From: Epilithonimonas arachidiradicis
GTDB taxonomy: Bacteria; Bacteroidota; Bacteroidia; Flavobacteriales; Weeksellaceae
Direction: 5' to 3'
DNA: 64,000 nucleotides
NCBI RefSeq assembly: GCF_003610695.1
Contig: NZ_RAQH01000012.1
Location: forward strand, 50,676 to 114,675
Part shown: one piece after another, positions 19,303 through 28,707 of the stretch
How the letters are laid out: every line of letters starts with the position of its first letter
Position numbering within the stretch: the stretch's first letter is position 1
Position numbers and translations under genes: made by a program
Notes under the pieces: generated by a model
Database searches by the model: none
What the model saw: only the letters and a program-made list of their open reading frames with translations
What the model was told of the DNA's origin: nothing

Positions 19303-20676
19303 ATGAAAAAATTAATTTTAAGTCTAGCTGTTTTATCTGTGTCATTAGTTTGGGCACAGAAAAAAGAAATTGCGAACGCTGTAAAAGCTGTTGATTCAGG
19401 AGATCTTACAACTGCAAACTCGGAAATATCAAAGGCAGAAGGCATCTTTGGAGATAAAACTTATTTGTTGGAACCTTCCGTTCTTGAACAATATTATTAT
19501 GCAAAAGGTTTATCTTTAATCAAAGCCGGAAAAAATATTGAAGGCGCGGAATATCTTGCGAAAATTTCTTCTCTAGGTACAGAGACCATCTTTACCGGTA
19601 AAGATGCAGAAAAAAACAAAGTTTATTTTGTAGGTAAAGAAGCGGCTGATAAGGCAGGAAGCGGACTTTCCTTGAAACAGGAAAAATATTCTCCTGCATT
19701 AGCGGAAAAAGTGAGAGCAAGTGTTAACTCATTACTTCAGACTGCCAGCACGGAAGCAACAAAAGAATATACTGCAAAGAACTTTGACAAAGCCGGTGAA
19801 AAATTTTCAGAAACCTATTATTTATTAAAAGCCGGAGGTCAGGATAATAAAAATTACCTTTATTATTCCGGAGTTGCCTATGCACAATCTGCTAATAACA
19901 AAGCAAAAGGTGCTGAGATCCTTGCATCATTAATAAAAGATGGCTACACTGGAGAGGAAACGATTTACACTGCAAAAAATGTAAAATCAGGACAGGTCGA
20001 AACTCTGGACAAGGCAGCATTTGATCTTTACAAAAAGACAAGCGATTATACAGATTTCAAAACTGAAAAAACACCAAGCAAACAAGAAGAACTTTACGAG
20101 ATAGCAGCGTCATTATTATTCGAACAGCAAAAATATGACGAGGCTGGAAAGATTGCTGAAGAAGGTTTGAAAAAATTCCCGAAAAATCAATCTTTAGGAC
20201 AAGTTCAAAGTAACTCTTATTTTAAATCTGGTAAGACAGATGAGTTTGTCAATAATTTGAAGTCAAAAATTGCAAGCAACCCAAATGATAAGGATAGCCT
20301 TTACAACCTTGGGGTAATGTTGAGCAAAGACCCTTCAAAGCAAGCCGAAGCTGAAGCTACCTTCAAAAAATTAGTTGATATTGATTCCAAATACCCTAAC
20401 GCACTTAACAATCTAGTATTTGCAATCTTAGGCGAAGACGAAGCGGCGATCAACCAATATAGAGACTTGAAAAAAGCGGGCAAGATTGATGAAGCTAACA
20501 AAGTTTTGGATCAAAGAAGAGCCAGATTCCAGAAAGCTTTACCTTATGCCGAAAAGCTCTATGCGAACGAGCCTAACAACAAAGAAGTTGTAACGCTTCT
20601 AAAAGGGATGTACATGACCACCCAAAATACTGCGAAGTACAACGAGTTCAAAGCAAAAGAAGCTGGAATGAAATAA
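19303..20676 (+). CDS. exported TPR-repeat protein
   Basis: 457 residues with a signal peptide (LILSLAVLSVSLVWAQ) and helical repeats throughout. TPR consensus elements are visible at ~265-300 (AASLLFEQQKYDEAGKIAEE), ~335-360 (SLYNLGVMLSKDPSKQAEA) and near the end. Lys/Glu-rich surface. Probably a periplasmic scaffolding protein; the partner is unknown. It is 18 bp behind gyrA, an arrangement also common in related genomes (recollection), and ends at a clear terminator. Confidence 0.85.
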   Translation: MKKLILSLAVLSVSLVWAQKKEIANAVKAVDSGDLTTANSEISKAEGIFGDKTYLLEPSVLEQYYYAKGLSLIKAGKNIEGAEYLAKISSLGTETIFTGKDAEKNKVYFVGKEAADKAGSGLSLKQEKYSPALAEKVRASVNSLLQTASTEATKEYTAKNFDKAGEKFSETYYLLKAGGQDNKNYLYYSGVAYAQSANNKAKGAEILASLIKDGYTGEETIYTAKNVKSGQVETLDKAAFDLYKKTSDYTDFKTEKTPSKQEELYEIAASLLFEQQKYDEAGKIAEEGLKKFPKNQSLGQVQSNSYFKSGKTDEFVNNLKSKIASNPNDKDSLYNLGVMLSKDPSKQAEAEATFKKLVDIDSKYPNALNNLVFAILGEDEAAINQYRDLKKAGKIDEANKVLDQRRARFQKALPYAEKLYANEPNNKEVVTLLKGMYMTTQNTAKYNEFKAKEAGMK

Positions 20677-20680
20677 ATCG

Positions 20681-20706
20681 AAAAGAAGTCTCCGGACTTC
20701 TTTTTG
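20681..20706 (+). terminator. intrinsic terminator of gyrA-TPR unit
   Basis: AAAAGAAGTC (20681-20690) pairs with GACTTCTTTT (20695-20704), loop TCCG, T-run. Confidence 0.9.
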
Positions 20707-20731
20707 ATTTTTACAGACCCAACTAAAAATG

Positions 20732-20739
20732 TATATTTG
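20732..20739 (+). promoter_or_regulatory. -7 box TATATTTG for aldolase gene
   Basis: Exact TAnnTTTG match, 37 bp before the start at 20777. The nearest TTG (20704-20706) is 25 bp upstream, longer than usual. Confidence 0.5.
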
Positions 20740-20776
20740 CTAACGACTTTTTTAAAAACAAAATAAAAATCTATAT

Positions 20777-21430
20777 ATGAAATTTTTTATTGATACAGCC
20801 AATCTGGCTCAGATCAAAGAAGCTCAAGACCTAGGCATTCTGGACGGTGTAACAACTAACCCATCTTTGATGGCAAAAGAAGGAATCTCGGGAAAAGAGG
20901 CTATCAACCAACATTATATCGACATCTGTAATATCTCTGACGGTGATGTTTCAGCAGAAGTTCTTTCCACAACTTATGAAGAGATGATCAAAGAAGGAGA
21001 AGAATTGGCAGCGCTTCACGAGAGAATTGTTGTAAAAATCCCGATGATCAAAGACGGCGTAAAAGCGCTTAAATATTTTTCTGACAAAGGCATCAAAACC
21101 AATTGTACATTGATTTTCTCAGCCGGGCAGGCACTTTTGGCTGCAAAAGCAGGTGCAACTTATGTTTCTCCGTTTTTAGGAAGATTAGACGACATCTCTG
21201 TTGACGGTCTTAACCTGATCGAAGAAATCAGAGTGATTTATGACAATTACGCCTTTGATACAGAGATTCTTGCAGCATCTATCAGAAGTCCTATGCATAT
21301 TATCAACTGTGCAAAAATCGGAGCAGACGTTATCACTTCTCCTCTACCATCTATCCTTAATCTATTGAAACACCCTTTAACAGATTCAGGATTGGCACAG
21401 TTCGTTGCAGATTCTAAGAAATTAGAATAA
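20777..21430 (+). CDS. fsa: fructose-6-phosphate aldolase / transaldolase-type enzyme
   Basis: Short-form transaldolase family (217 residues, the usual ~215 for FSA/TalC). Begins MKFFIDTANLAQIKEAQDLG with the family's DTA motif and GVTTNPSLMAKEG. The Schiff-base Lys is K87 (RIVVKIPMIKDG), and NCTLIFSAGQALLAAKAGA and SPFLGRLDD carry the phosphate-binding region. It catalyses aldol or dihydroxyacetone transfer in the non-oxidative pentose phosphate pathway; whether it is a true transaldolase or an FSA cannot be decided from sequence alone. Cytoplasmic. Single gene with its own promoter. Confidence 0.92.
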   Translation: MKFFIDTANLAQIKEAQDLGILDGVTTNPSLMAKEGISGKEAINQHYIDICNISDGDVSAEVLSTTYEEMIKEGEELAALHERIVVKIPMIKDGVKALKYFSDKGIKTNCTLIFSAGQALLAAKAGATYVSPFLGRLDDISVDGLNLIEEIRVIYDNYAFDTEILAASIRSPMHIINCAKIGADVITSPLPSILNLLKHPLTDSGLAQFVADSKKLE

Positions 21431-21435
21431 AATTA

Positions 21436-21520
21436 TTAGGGCGCCTTTATCCGTGCTCCACTCCCGCTTTTCTCTTTTTTATCAAAAAAGAAAAAGAGCT
21501 ACGTTCAGCCCGGGGCGCGC
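21436..21520 (-). repeat. dispersed structured repeat, copy 1
   Basis: Read on the minus strand: CGGGCTGAACGTAGCTC, a long hairpin of T and A runs (CTTTTTCTTTTTTGAT pairing with its complement), then AGCGGGAGTGGAGCACGGAT and a 'GCGCCC' end. This is the same architecture as the copies at 29747 and 61203. Confidence 0.7.
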
Positions 21521-21556
21521 TGCGCACAGAACAACAAGATTGTTCAAAATCAACAT

Positions 21557-21586
21557 AAAAAACCGAATCTTAGTATTCGGTTTTTT
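21557..21586. terminator. bidirectional terminator at mntH 3' end
   Basis: AAAAAACCGAAT pairs with ATTCGGTTTTTT (21557-21568 with 21575-21586), 6-base loop. Serves mntH on the minus strand and possibly the aldolase gene. Confidence 0.85.
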
Positions 21587-21590
21587 TATT

Positions 21591-22925
21591 TTATGGGAAA
21601 ATAGTTTCTTTTAAAAGATAGAGATTCAGAATGATGATGATAATACTTATTGCCCAAGCCAAGATTTTCAGCCAAGTCTTATTAGCGAATTCTCCCATTT
21701 TGGCTTTGCTTCCTGTAAACATCACCAATGGAACCACTGCAAAACTCAATTGCATCGACAAGATCACCTGGCTGAAAACCAACAATTCTGCAGTTCCTTT
21801 TTCACCATAGAGAATAGATACTATCAAAGCCGGAATAATAGCAATCAACCTTGTAATTAACCTCCGAACCCAAGGTTTTAGCCGGATACTCAGAAAGCCT
21901 TCCATTACAATTTGTCCTGCTAATGTTCCTGTTAACGTAGAGTTTTGTCCGGAAGCCAACAATGCGATACCGAAGAAGATACTTGCCAATGTTGTTCCTA
22001 AAAGTGGTGTCAAAAGCATATAAGCATCGTTGATATCAGCAACATCTTTATTCCCTGAAGTGTGGAAAGTAGCGGCCGAAATAATCAGAATAGCAGCATT
22101 AATAACAAAAGCCAGCATTAGAGAAAGGCTACTGTCCAGACTTGCAAATTTTAAAGCTTCCTTTTTCCCTTCGTCGGTTCTTGGATAATTTCGGGTTTGC
22201 ACAATACTACTGTGGAGATAAAGATTGTGAGGCATCACAGTCGCACCCAAAATCCCAATAGCAATATAAAGCATCGAGGGATTGGTAATGATTTCTTTCT
22301 GTGGGATCAAACCTTTCAGCATTGGGAAAATCTCAGGCTTGCTGAGGAATATTTCATAAAAGAAAGCTACAAATATGATGAAGATTAATCCGCCGACAAT
22401 ACTTTCTATATACCGGAAACCTCTTGATTGCAGGAATAAGATCAGAAAAACATCAATAATCGTAATCACAACACCCCAACTCAGAGGGATGCCGAACAAC
22501 AGATTGAGAGCAATGGCTGATCCAATCACTTCCGCCAGGTCACAGGCAGCAATAGCAATCTCACAAAATATCCAAAGTATGAAATTAACAACCGGATGAA
22601 AATGATCTTTACAAGCCTGAGCCAAATCTCTTTCCGCCACAATTCCTAACTTGACAGATAAGTGTTGCAGAACAATCGCAAACAGATTCGAAATCAAAAT
22701 AACGGAAAGCAATGTATAGCCAAATTGTGCGCCACCGGCAATGTCCGTTGCCCAGTTACCGGGATCCATATAACCCACAGCAATCAGTAACCCAGGGCCA
22801 ACATAAGCCATGAATTTTTTCTTGAAGCTGCCATTTTCAGGAATTGGAACACTGGAAAAAACCTCGTGTAAAGAATTAGAAGTTTTCTCTTTTCGCCAAG
22901 CTCTGTTTTGTTTATTTTCTTCCAA
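21591..22925 (-). CDS. mntH: Nramp-family Mn2+/divalent metal transporter
   Basis: Proton-coupled metal uptake in the inner membrane. 444 residues, ~11 membrane helices. The metal-site signature DPGNWATD is in helix 1 (GYMDPGNWATDIAGG) and MPHNLYLHSS is in helix 6. The start is TTG at 22925: no ATG lies in frame before an upstream stop, and the conserved N-terminal piece (SLHEVFSSVPIPENGSF) must be included. A DtxR-type operator and promoter lie directly upstream (22936-22984), so control by a manganese- or iron-sensing DtxR/MntR protein is likely. Confidence 0.95.
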   Translation of the reverse strand: MEENKQNRAWRKEKTSNSLHEVFSSVPIPENGSFKKKFMAYVGPGLLIAVGYMDPGNWATDIAGGAQFGYTLLSVILISNLFAIVLQHLSVKLGIVAERDLAQACKDHFHPVVNFILWIFCEIAIAACDLAEVIGSAIALNLLFGIPLSWGVVITIIDVFLILFLQSRGFRYIESIVGGLIFIIFVAFFYEIFLSKPEIFPMLKGLIPQKEIITNPSMLYIAIGILGATVMPHNLYLHSSIVQTRNYPRTDEGKKEALKFASLDSSLSLMLAFVINAAILIISAATFHTSGNKDVADINDAYMLLTPLLGTTLASIFFGIALLASGQNSTLTGTLAGQIVMEGFLSIRLKPWVRRLITRLIAIIPALIVSILYGEKGTAELLVFSQVILSMQLSFAVVPLVMFTGSKAKMGEFANKTWLKILAWAISIIIIILNLYLLKETIFP

Positions 22926-22935
22926 AAAATATAAA

Positions 22936-22955
22936 TTGTTAGATTAGACTAACAA
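22936..22955 (-). promoter_or_regulatory. DtxR/MntR-type operator of mntH
   Basis: Inverted repeat TTGTTAG-N6-CTAACAA. Its core TTAGATTAGACTAA differs from the DtxR/IdeR box TTAGGTTAGGCTAA at two purines only. It overlaps the end of the -7 box and the predicted start site, the position expected for metal-dependent repression. The regulator gene is not in this window. Confidence 0.7.
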
Positions 22956-22984
22956 AAATAATAATACTTTACTTAACTCACAAA
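22953..22984 (-). promoter_or_regulatory. mntH promoter
   Basis: Minus strand TTTG (22981-22984), 20-base spacer, TATTTTTG (22953-22960). Transcription should start near 22949, inside the operator, giving a ~24-nt leader to the TTG start. Confidence 0.65.
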
Positions 22985-22996
22985 CAGACAATAAAA

Positions 22997-23020
22997 AAAC
23001 TGCCATATCATTGGCAGTTT
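22997..23020. terminator. terminator of DUF937-OmpA gene
   Basis: AAACTGCCA (22997-23005) pairs with TGGCAGTTT (23012-23020), T-run on the minus strand. Confidence 0.8.
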
Positions 23021-23040
23021 ATATACAATCGAAATTAAAG

Positions 23041-24366
23041 TTACTTTACAAATCTTACAGCTGTTTTCCTGTCAGATTCTCTTTCTTTATCAGACGCTTC
23101 AGCAGGAACAGTAGCGAATTTGGAGCCATAACCTTCCGCTTCTACAACCTGTGCAGAATTCAAAGCAGATTTAACTGTATTTGCTCTGTCACCAGACAAT
23201 TTTAGATTGGTATTAGCATCACCTTTTTTATCTGTGTACGCACCGATTTTAATCTTAGCATCTGGAAACTCAGTCAAAATCATTTTCAAATTATCCAGCT
23301 GAACCTGAGATTCTGGTGTTAAAACTGCTTTACCAAATTCAAAATTGAGGTTATCAAAATTGAACCATCTATCTTTTAACTGCGCTTCATTTGCATTTTT
23401 ATAGTCATCAGACTTCAGAAAAGTTACAATTTGGTCTTCGATTCCTCCTTTGTAAGCCTGAAGTGTTTTTCCACTTGGCAAAGTTACAACGGTTGTTTCC
23501 CTGGTTACAGCAACAGTATCTCCTGCAGTATTGGTAGAATCTGTAACCACCGTTGTAGAATCAGTCATTGCTACTGGTACAACATCAGCCTTTTGATTGC
23601 ATTGCTTCCAGAAAAACCAGCCTAATAACAGAAGCAGTAGTAATGGTAACAACCATTTCCAGATGCTTCCTCCGGAATCGTTATCAGAAACAATCTCATG
23701 AGTTGTGCCGCTTCTCGTTACATCAATTTTCGGAGTCTCTGTCACCACCGGATTTTCAGTAACAGGCGTTGTTGGATTAACATCAACGATTGGGGTTTGA
23801 TTAGCTTCCGGAATGACATTCAGAGGTTCCGCATCTACACTTCCAAACCAATTACCTAAACCTAATGATGCAAAACTAAATCCCGCAGGTAATAACGATG
23901 TTAGATTGGCTTTTTGGTCATTTAATAGATTACCAAAAGAAACTGTATCCAGATTGTGCTCTGTTGCATATCGCCCGAGATTGCCCACTGTAGCTGCGGT
24001 TACTAAATTAAGTAAGGAAGTTGTAGAATCTTCTTTGATGCCTGCAAAAGTTGAAACCGAATTTGTGATTGCTGCCAGCTTATCGCCATCTCCAAAAATC
24101 AATGAAAGAATTTTCGATATAACAGAATCATTTCCATTGAGGTTTCCTAAAAGATTGGATAAAACCCCGGAGGACGCCGAATCTTTAACAGTACTGAATA
24201 ATTCTGATTGTGCATTGCTATTGACAAAACCGCCAATAACAGCAGGTAATAATGCAGAAATTGCTTTTGAAATACCCGATTCGCTCTCTCCAAGTTGTGT
24301 TGCTGCCTGAGAAACTGTAGAAGGTCCCAGCTGACCTTTGATCAGGTCGATTAAGTTAGTTGACAT
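23041..24366 (-). CDS. DUF937 and OmpA-domain membrane protein
   Basis: 441 residues. N-terminal DUF937 domain (~1-190: helical, GISKAISALLPAVIGGFVNS), a Thr/Val-rich linker, a single membrane segment at ~237-254 (WKWLLPLLLLLLLGWFFW), a second linker, and a C-terminal OmpA peptidoglycan-binding domain (~335-441: LKMILTEFPDAKIKIGAYTD, DRANTVKSAL). The layout places the DUF937 part in the cytoplasm and the OmpA part in the periplasm, so it probably tethers the inner membrane to peptidoglycan. Monocistronic, with its own terminator. Confidence 0.9.
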   Translation of the reverse strand: MSTNLIDLIKGQLGPSTVSQAATQLGESESGISKAISALLPAVIGGFVNSNAQSELFSTVKDSASSGVLSNLLGNLNGNDSVISKILSLIFGDGDKLAAITNSVSTFAGIKEDSTTSLLNLVTAATVGNLGRYATEHNLDTVSFGNLLNDQKANLTSLLPAGFSFASLGLGNWFGSVDAEPLNVIPEANQTPIVDVNPTTPVTENPVVTETPKIDVTRSGTTHEIVSDNDSGGSIWKWLLPLLLLLLLGWFFWKQCNQKADVVPVAMTDSTTVVTDSTNTAGDTVAVTRETTVVTLPSGKTLQAYKGGIEDQIVTFLKSDDYKNANEAQLKDRWFNFDNLNFEFGKAVLTPESQVQLDNLKMILTEFPDAKIKIGAYTDKKGDANTNLKLSGDRANTVKSALNSAQVVEAEGYGSKFATVPAEASDKERESDRKTAVRFVK

Positions 24367-24488
24367 AGTAGTTTATTTTGTGATTAATCTCATAATATTA
24401 CCAAATATTAATCCACAATTTTTGTAGAATAATGATTTTAATAAAATTTTAACAGCAGCAAGGTGAATAAACTTTATGACAAAAAAAG

Positions 24489-24522
24489 AAAACCGCCACA
24501 TTCACAGCAATGAGACGGTTTT
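24489..24522 (-). terminator. probable terminator of proS
   Basis: AAAACCG and CGGTTTT (24489-24495, 24516-24522) with a partly paired interior; minus-strand T-run. Imperfect stem. Confidence 0.5.
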
Positions 24523-24526
24523 TATA

Positions 24527-26002
24527 TTAATAAGATTTTGCAAATACAACTCTTTGTTTGGATGGTTTTCCTGAAATCAGTGAAACGCCATCTTCAAGGT
24601 CATTATTCAGCGGAATACATCTGATAGTCGCTTTTGTTTCTTGTTTGATCTGTTCCTCTTCTTCTTCGGTTCCGTCCCAGTGAGCGAGAATAAATCCTCC
24701 TTTTTCTTCCAGAACTTTCTTAAATTCATCATAAGAATCAACTTTTGTGATATTTTCTTCACGGAAAGTCAAGGCTTTGTTATAAATATCTTTCTGAATT
24801 GTTTGTAATAATTCTTCGATATAATTTTCCAGTCCATCAATAGAAACAGATTCTTTGGTTAAATTATCTCTTCTGGCTAATTCCACAGTTTTGTTTTCCA
24901 AATCTCTTGGTCCCATCGCAATCCTCAAAGGAACACCTTTCAATTCATATTCAGCAAATTTCCAACCTGGTTTGTTCTGTGTATCGTCATCGAATTTAAC
25001 CGAAATTCCTTTCGCTCTTAATCTAGATTGAATATCAAAAGCTACTTCGCTGATCTGTGCCAATTGCTCTTCTCCTTTGAAAATCGGTACGATCACAACT
25101 TGTATCGGCGCCAACGTTGGAGGCAATACCAACCCAAGATCATCGGAATGTGTCATAATCAAAGCTCCCATTAATCTGGTCGATGTTCCCCAAGACGTTC
25201 CCCAAGCGTGTTCTATTTTTCCTTCTCTTGTCGTGAATTTGACATCAAATGCTTTCCCGAAGTTCTGACCAAGGAAATGTGAAGTTCCAGCCTGCAAAGC
25301 TTTGCCATCCTGCATCATCGCTTCGATACAATAAGTTTCGTCTGCTCCTGCAAATCTTTCAGAAGGCGATTTAATCCCTCTGATAACCGGAATAGCCATA
25401 AAATCTTCCGCAAATTTGGCATAGACTTCAAGCATTTTTTCAGTTTCTTCAACCGCTTCATCTTTTGTAGCATGAGCCGTGTGACCTTCCTGCCAAAGGA
25501 ATTCAGCAGTTCTAAGGAATAATCTCGTTCTCATTTCCCATCTCACAACATTCGCCCATTGATTAATCAAAATCGGCAAATCTCTATACGACTGGATCCA
25601 ATTTTTATAGGTATTCCAAATAATGGCTTCGGAAGTTGGACGTACGATGAGTTCCTCCTCTAATTTAGCTTCCGGATCAACAATCAATTTTCCAGGATTT
25701 TCCGGATCATTTTTTAATCTGTAATGCGTTACTACAGCACATTCTTTGGCAAAACCTTCCGCATTTTTTTCTTCGGCTTCGAAGAGACTTTTGGGAACAA
25801 AAAGAGGAAAGTAAGCATTCTGATGTCCGGTTTCTTTGAACTTCTTATCCATCTCGTCACGCATCTTCTCCCAAATAGCGTAACCATAAGGTTTAATTAC
25901 CATACATCCTCTAACGCCTGAATTTTCTGCTAAATCTGCTTTAACAACCAATTCATTATACCATTTGCTGTAATCTTCCGCTCTTGATGTTAACTTTGCC
26001 AT
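24527..26002 (-). CDS. proS: prolyl-tRNA synthetase, short (archaeal/eukaryotic-like) type
   Basis: Class II aminoacyl-tRNA synthetase charging tRNA-Pro. 491 residues, so without the ~180-residue editing insertion of the long bacterial form. Class II motif 2 is [20 protein letters not shown], and motif 3-type residues lie in [20 protein letters not shown]. The anticodon-binding domain follows (~295-400, [14 protein letters not shown]) and a C-terminal domain ending VVFAKSY. This short type is usual in Bacteroidota. Monocistronic. Confidence 0.97.
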   Translation of the reverse strand: MAKLTSRAEDYSKWYNELVVKADLAENSGVRGCMVIKPYGYAIWEKMRDEMDKKFKETGHQNAYFPLFVPKSLFEAEEKNAEGFAKECAVVTHYRLKNDPENPGKLIVDPEAKLEEELIVRPTSEAIIWNTYKNWIQSYRDLPILINQWANVVRWEMRTRLFLRTAEFLWQEGHTAHATKDEAVEETEKMLEVYAKFAEDFMAIPVIRGIKSPSERFAGADETYCIEAMMQDGKALQAGTSHFLGQNFGKAFDVKFTTREGKIEHAWGTSWGTSTRLMGALIMTHSDDLGLVLPPTLAPIQVVIVPIFKGEEQLAQISEVAFDIQSRLRAKGISVKFDDDTQNKPGWKFAEYELKGVPLRIAMGPRDLENKTVELARRDNLTKESVSIDGLENYIEELLQTIQKDIYNKALTFREENITKVDSYDEFKKVLEEKGGFILAHWDGTEEEEEQIKQETKATIRCIPLNNDLEDGVSLISGKPSKQRVVFAKSY

Positions 26003-26128
26003 AAATTTTTTTGATATAATTTTTTAACTTTTTTTAATCTTTTTAATCTAAATAAAAAGCCTAATTTTACACGTATTTATAAAATTTATCTGGTATAAAA
26101 TTTGGTTTCTTTTAAGAAATGCAAATAT

Positions 26129-27196
26129 ATGAAACTTAATACTTCTCATAAAATGAAAAATATCAACAATACTAGCTTTTTAAATCTAATCAAATCAAAA
26201 GGTTTGATTCTGATTTCCAGCAGTCTTCTCTTGACTTCTTGTGTGATCTATACTGGTGGTTATTCAGAAACTGATGGTGTATATTATGATCCTAACAAAG
26301 ATTCTTTGCCTGCAGGTTCATATTCTGGCAATTATGGTAATCAGGTTGATGATTATTATAATTATCAAGATACCTATCCAAGCATCTATGATAATAACCA
26401 ACAAAACCTTCAGGACCAGCAGAATAGATACAACTTAGCCAATGATTCTGATTGGGGAAGCTATACGGGAACAGAAACCAACTATACCAGCTTCAACAAT
26501 TGGGGTTGGGGCGGAATGGGATTTGGCTGGGGAGGTTATGGTAGCTGGGGTTACCCTTATTACGGTTGGGGATGGAACGGCGGCTTTAACTCTTTTGGCT
26601 GGGGCTTAGGTTTCGGCTGGGGATGGGGAAGCTCATTCTACTCACCTTGGGGTTGGGGCGGAGGCTTTTATGATCCATTCTGGGGATATGGTTATGGTGG
26701 CTGGGGAGGCTACTATGGCGGATATTACGGTAACGGATGGAACCACTACAGACCGATTTATAACAGATCCGGATACAATGGAAGATTATCTGGCATGATA
26801 CCTCAAAGCAGAACCAACGGTTTCCGTGGAATAAACAGTACCAGCGGTTTCCGAAATTCTACTCGTATTGCTAACGGAAACAACAATGGCAACATCAGAA
26901 ACCAAGGTAATATAAGAATTCCTAATAACGGGGGTATCAGAACTTATCCTAATGGTGGTAATATTAGACAGAATAATGGCGGAATAAGAACTCAGCCTAA
27001 TTATCCTAGCAATGGCGGAATCAGAAATAATGGTGGAATCAGAACGCAACCAAATAATGGTGGTTTCAGAAATGAATCATTTTCTACACCTTCCAGATCA
27101 GGTGGTAATTCCGGTGGATTCAATTCTGGCGGTGGTTTCAGATCCGGAGGTTCATCTGGCGGCGGTATGAGATCCGGCGGTGGCGGAAGAAGATAA
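26129..27196 (+). CDS. Gly/Trp/Tyr-rich prolipoprotein
   Basis: A lipoprotein signal ends in the lipobox LLTSC; the Cys is residue 38 from the ATG at 26129 or residue 30 from the ATG at 26153, and either start is possible. The mature part has an Asp/Tyr/Asn-rich section, then ~100 residues made almost only of Gly, Trp, Tyr, Phe and Ser (WGWGSSFYSPWGWGGGFYD), then Arg/Asn/Gly repeats of the type NGGIR (~8 copies). Length of the low-complexity part may vary between strains. It resembles Bacteroidota surface proteins of unknown role. The FadL-type gene is 33 bp downstream. Confidence 0.8.
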   Translation: MKLNTSHKMKNINNTSFLNLIKSKGLILISSSLLLTSCVIYTGGYSETDGVYYDPNKDSLPAGSYSGNYGNQVDDYYNYQDTYPSIYDNNQQNLQDQQNRYNLANDSDWGSYTGTETNYTSFNNWGWGGMGFGWGGYGSWGYPYYGWGWNGGFNSFGWGLGFGWGWGSSFYSPWGWGGGFYDPFWGYGYGGWGGYYGGYYGNGWNHYRPIYNRSGYNGRLSGMIPQSRTNGFRGINSTSGFRNSTRIANGNNNGNIRNQGNIRIPNNGGIRTYPNGGNIRQNNGGIRTQPNYPSNGGIRNNGGIRTQPNNGGFRNESFSTPSRSGGNSGGFNSGGGFRSGGSSGGGMRSGGGGRR

Positions 27197-27228
27197 TATT
27201 TTATAATAAAAATACATTTAAATTAAAA

Positions 27229-28659
27229 ATGCTAAAAAAAACATTGTTACTGCTGAGCATTCCTGTTTCTTTTATCTATCTTAAAGCACAGGATGTTTCA
27301 GTAATTACAAATACAATTGATGTTTATTCTAATAACTCAATCAATGGAACCTCGAAATATAACTCTATGGCAGGATCTATGGGAGCATTGGGTGGTGATA
27401 TTTCTTCATCTTTTGTTAACCCTGCCGGCGTTGGAGTTTTTATTGCAAGTGATGTAAATCTTACTTTAGGCATCAACAGTAATAAAAATACTACTACTCT
27501 TGCCGGATCTTCAATAGGTTATAAAATCAATTATTCGGATTTAAACAACTCTGGTGGTGTTTTATCTATCAATCTTGGTGATAATTCAAAATGGAAGTTT
27601 ATAAATGTCGGTTTCAACTATAATACGCAGTCAATCGATAATTATATTGAATCTGCAGGTAACCCCAATATTCAAATATCAAGTAATCCAATTACAGGAA
27701 CTCCAGCGAATTATTCTTATGTAGGGCATGCTTATAATAGAACTGGTGATATTTCTAAAACTAACTTCACGGTAGGTGCCAATTATGATAACCGACTTTA
27801 TTTTGGAGTTGGTCTTAACTTTCATAATTCCTATTTAGATCAGGATGACAAAGCGGCTTTTCAAAGCGGTAATGCTATTTCCACTTTTGACAAACAATAC
27901 ACACGGTTCTCAGAGCACTCCAATGGCTTTTCTGCAAACTTTGGAGTAATTGCAAAAGTGAACAATCAATTCAGATTAGGAGCTGCAATAGAGACGCCTA
28001 CTTGGTGGAATCTTGATAGAATTTATAATCAATACTATAAAGAAGATAATTATTTTGACACATATTCAGAAGACCGAAATTTATCTACTCCAATGAAGGC
28101 AACTTTAAGTGCTGCCTTTGTTCCAAATAAAAATTTCGCTTTGAATGTTGACTTCATTCAAGGAATCACAAAACCGAAGTATAAGGAATATGGCGGCGCA
28201 GAGCAGGAACTCAATGATTTTTTCAGTGATTCCTATAAAAATTCTTCCGAAGTAAGAGTTGGTGCAGAGTATAGAATTCAGGCTTTCAGATTAAGAGGTG
28301 GTTATGCTTATCAGGGAAATAGTTTTGACAATATGTCTATTTCTAGTTTTAATGATAATGGTTCAACTTCTAATCAATCCTATTCTAACCTTTTTATCGG
28401 AAAAAGAAATGTGATTGGTGCTGGTATTGGATATGACTTCCAAGCATTTTATATAGATGCTTCTTACCAGAATATTTCATCAACTTATTCTAATCCATTT
28501 TTATATGGTGTTAAGACTAGTATTGATCCAGAGCCATATCAGTCGTCCGGATATTACTCTGACCCGGGTGGGACTGAGCTTTTGAGCAGTTCATCAGCTG
28601 TTTCTAAAGTGAAAAATAAAAGAGATAATTTCTTTATTACATTAGGTTGGAAATTCTAA
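27229..28659 (+). CDS. OmpP1/FadL-type outer-membrane protein
   Basis: 476 residues with a signal peptide (LLLSIPVSFIYLKAQ). The N-terminal hatch motif MAGSMGALGGDISSSFVNPA is typical of the OmpP1/FadL/TodX family (hydrophobic-substrate channels) in Bacteroidota, where it is often labelled hemin receptor. It has 14 or so amphipathic strands and a C-terminal Phe (FITLGWKF), as expected for Bam-dependent insertion. Substrate unknown. Same strand as the lipoprotein, 33 bp after it. Confidence 0.88.
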   Translation: MLKKTLLLLSIPVSFIYLKAQDVSVITNTIDVYSNNSINGTSKYNSMAGSMGALGGDISSSFVNPAGVGVFIASDVNLTLGINSNKNTTTLAGSSIGYKINYSDLNNSGGVLSINLGDNSKWKFINVGFNYNTQSIDNYIESAGNPNIQISSNPITGTPANYSYVGHAYNRTGDISKTNFTVGANYDNRLYFGVGLNFHNSYLDQDDKAAFQSGNAISTFDKQYTRFSEHSNGFSANFGVIAKVNNQFRLGAAIETPTWWNLDRIYNQYYKEDNYFDTYSEDRNLSTPMKATLSAAFVPNKNFALNVDFIQGITKPKYKEYGGAEQELNDFFSDSYKNSSEVRVGAEYRIQAFRLRGGYAYQGNSFDNMSISSFNDNGSTSNQSYSNLFIGKRNVIGAGIGYDFQAFYIDASYQNISSTYSNPFLYGVKTSIDPEPYQSSGYYSDPGGTELLSSSSAVSKVKNKRDNFFITLGWKF

Positions 28660-28680
28660 AATCCAATTTGATATAAAACT

Positions 28681-28707
28681 AAAATCCTACAAATGTTGTA
28701 GGATTTT
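28681..28707. terminator. bidirectional terminator between FadL-type gene and rsgA
   Basis: 12-bp stem AAAATCCTACAA/TTGTAGGATTTT (28681-28692 with 28696-28707), 3-base loop. The right arm ends at rsgA's stop codon. Confidence 0.9.

Noticed and set aside
23813..24310. 165-residue plus-strand ORF inside the DUF937-OmpA gene
   Set aside because: Antisense to a clear domain; no signal, no neighbour support.
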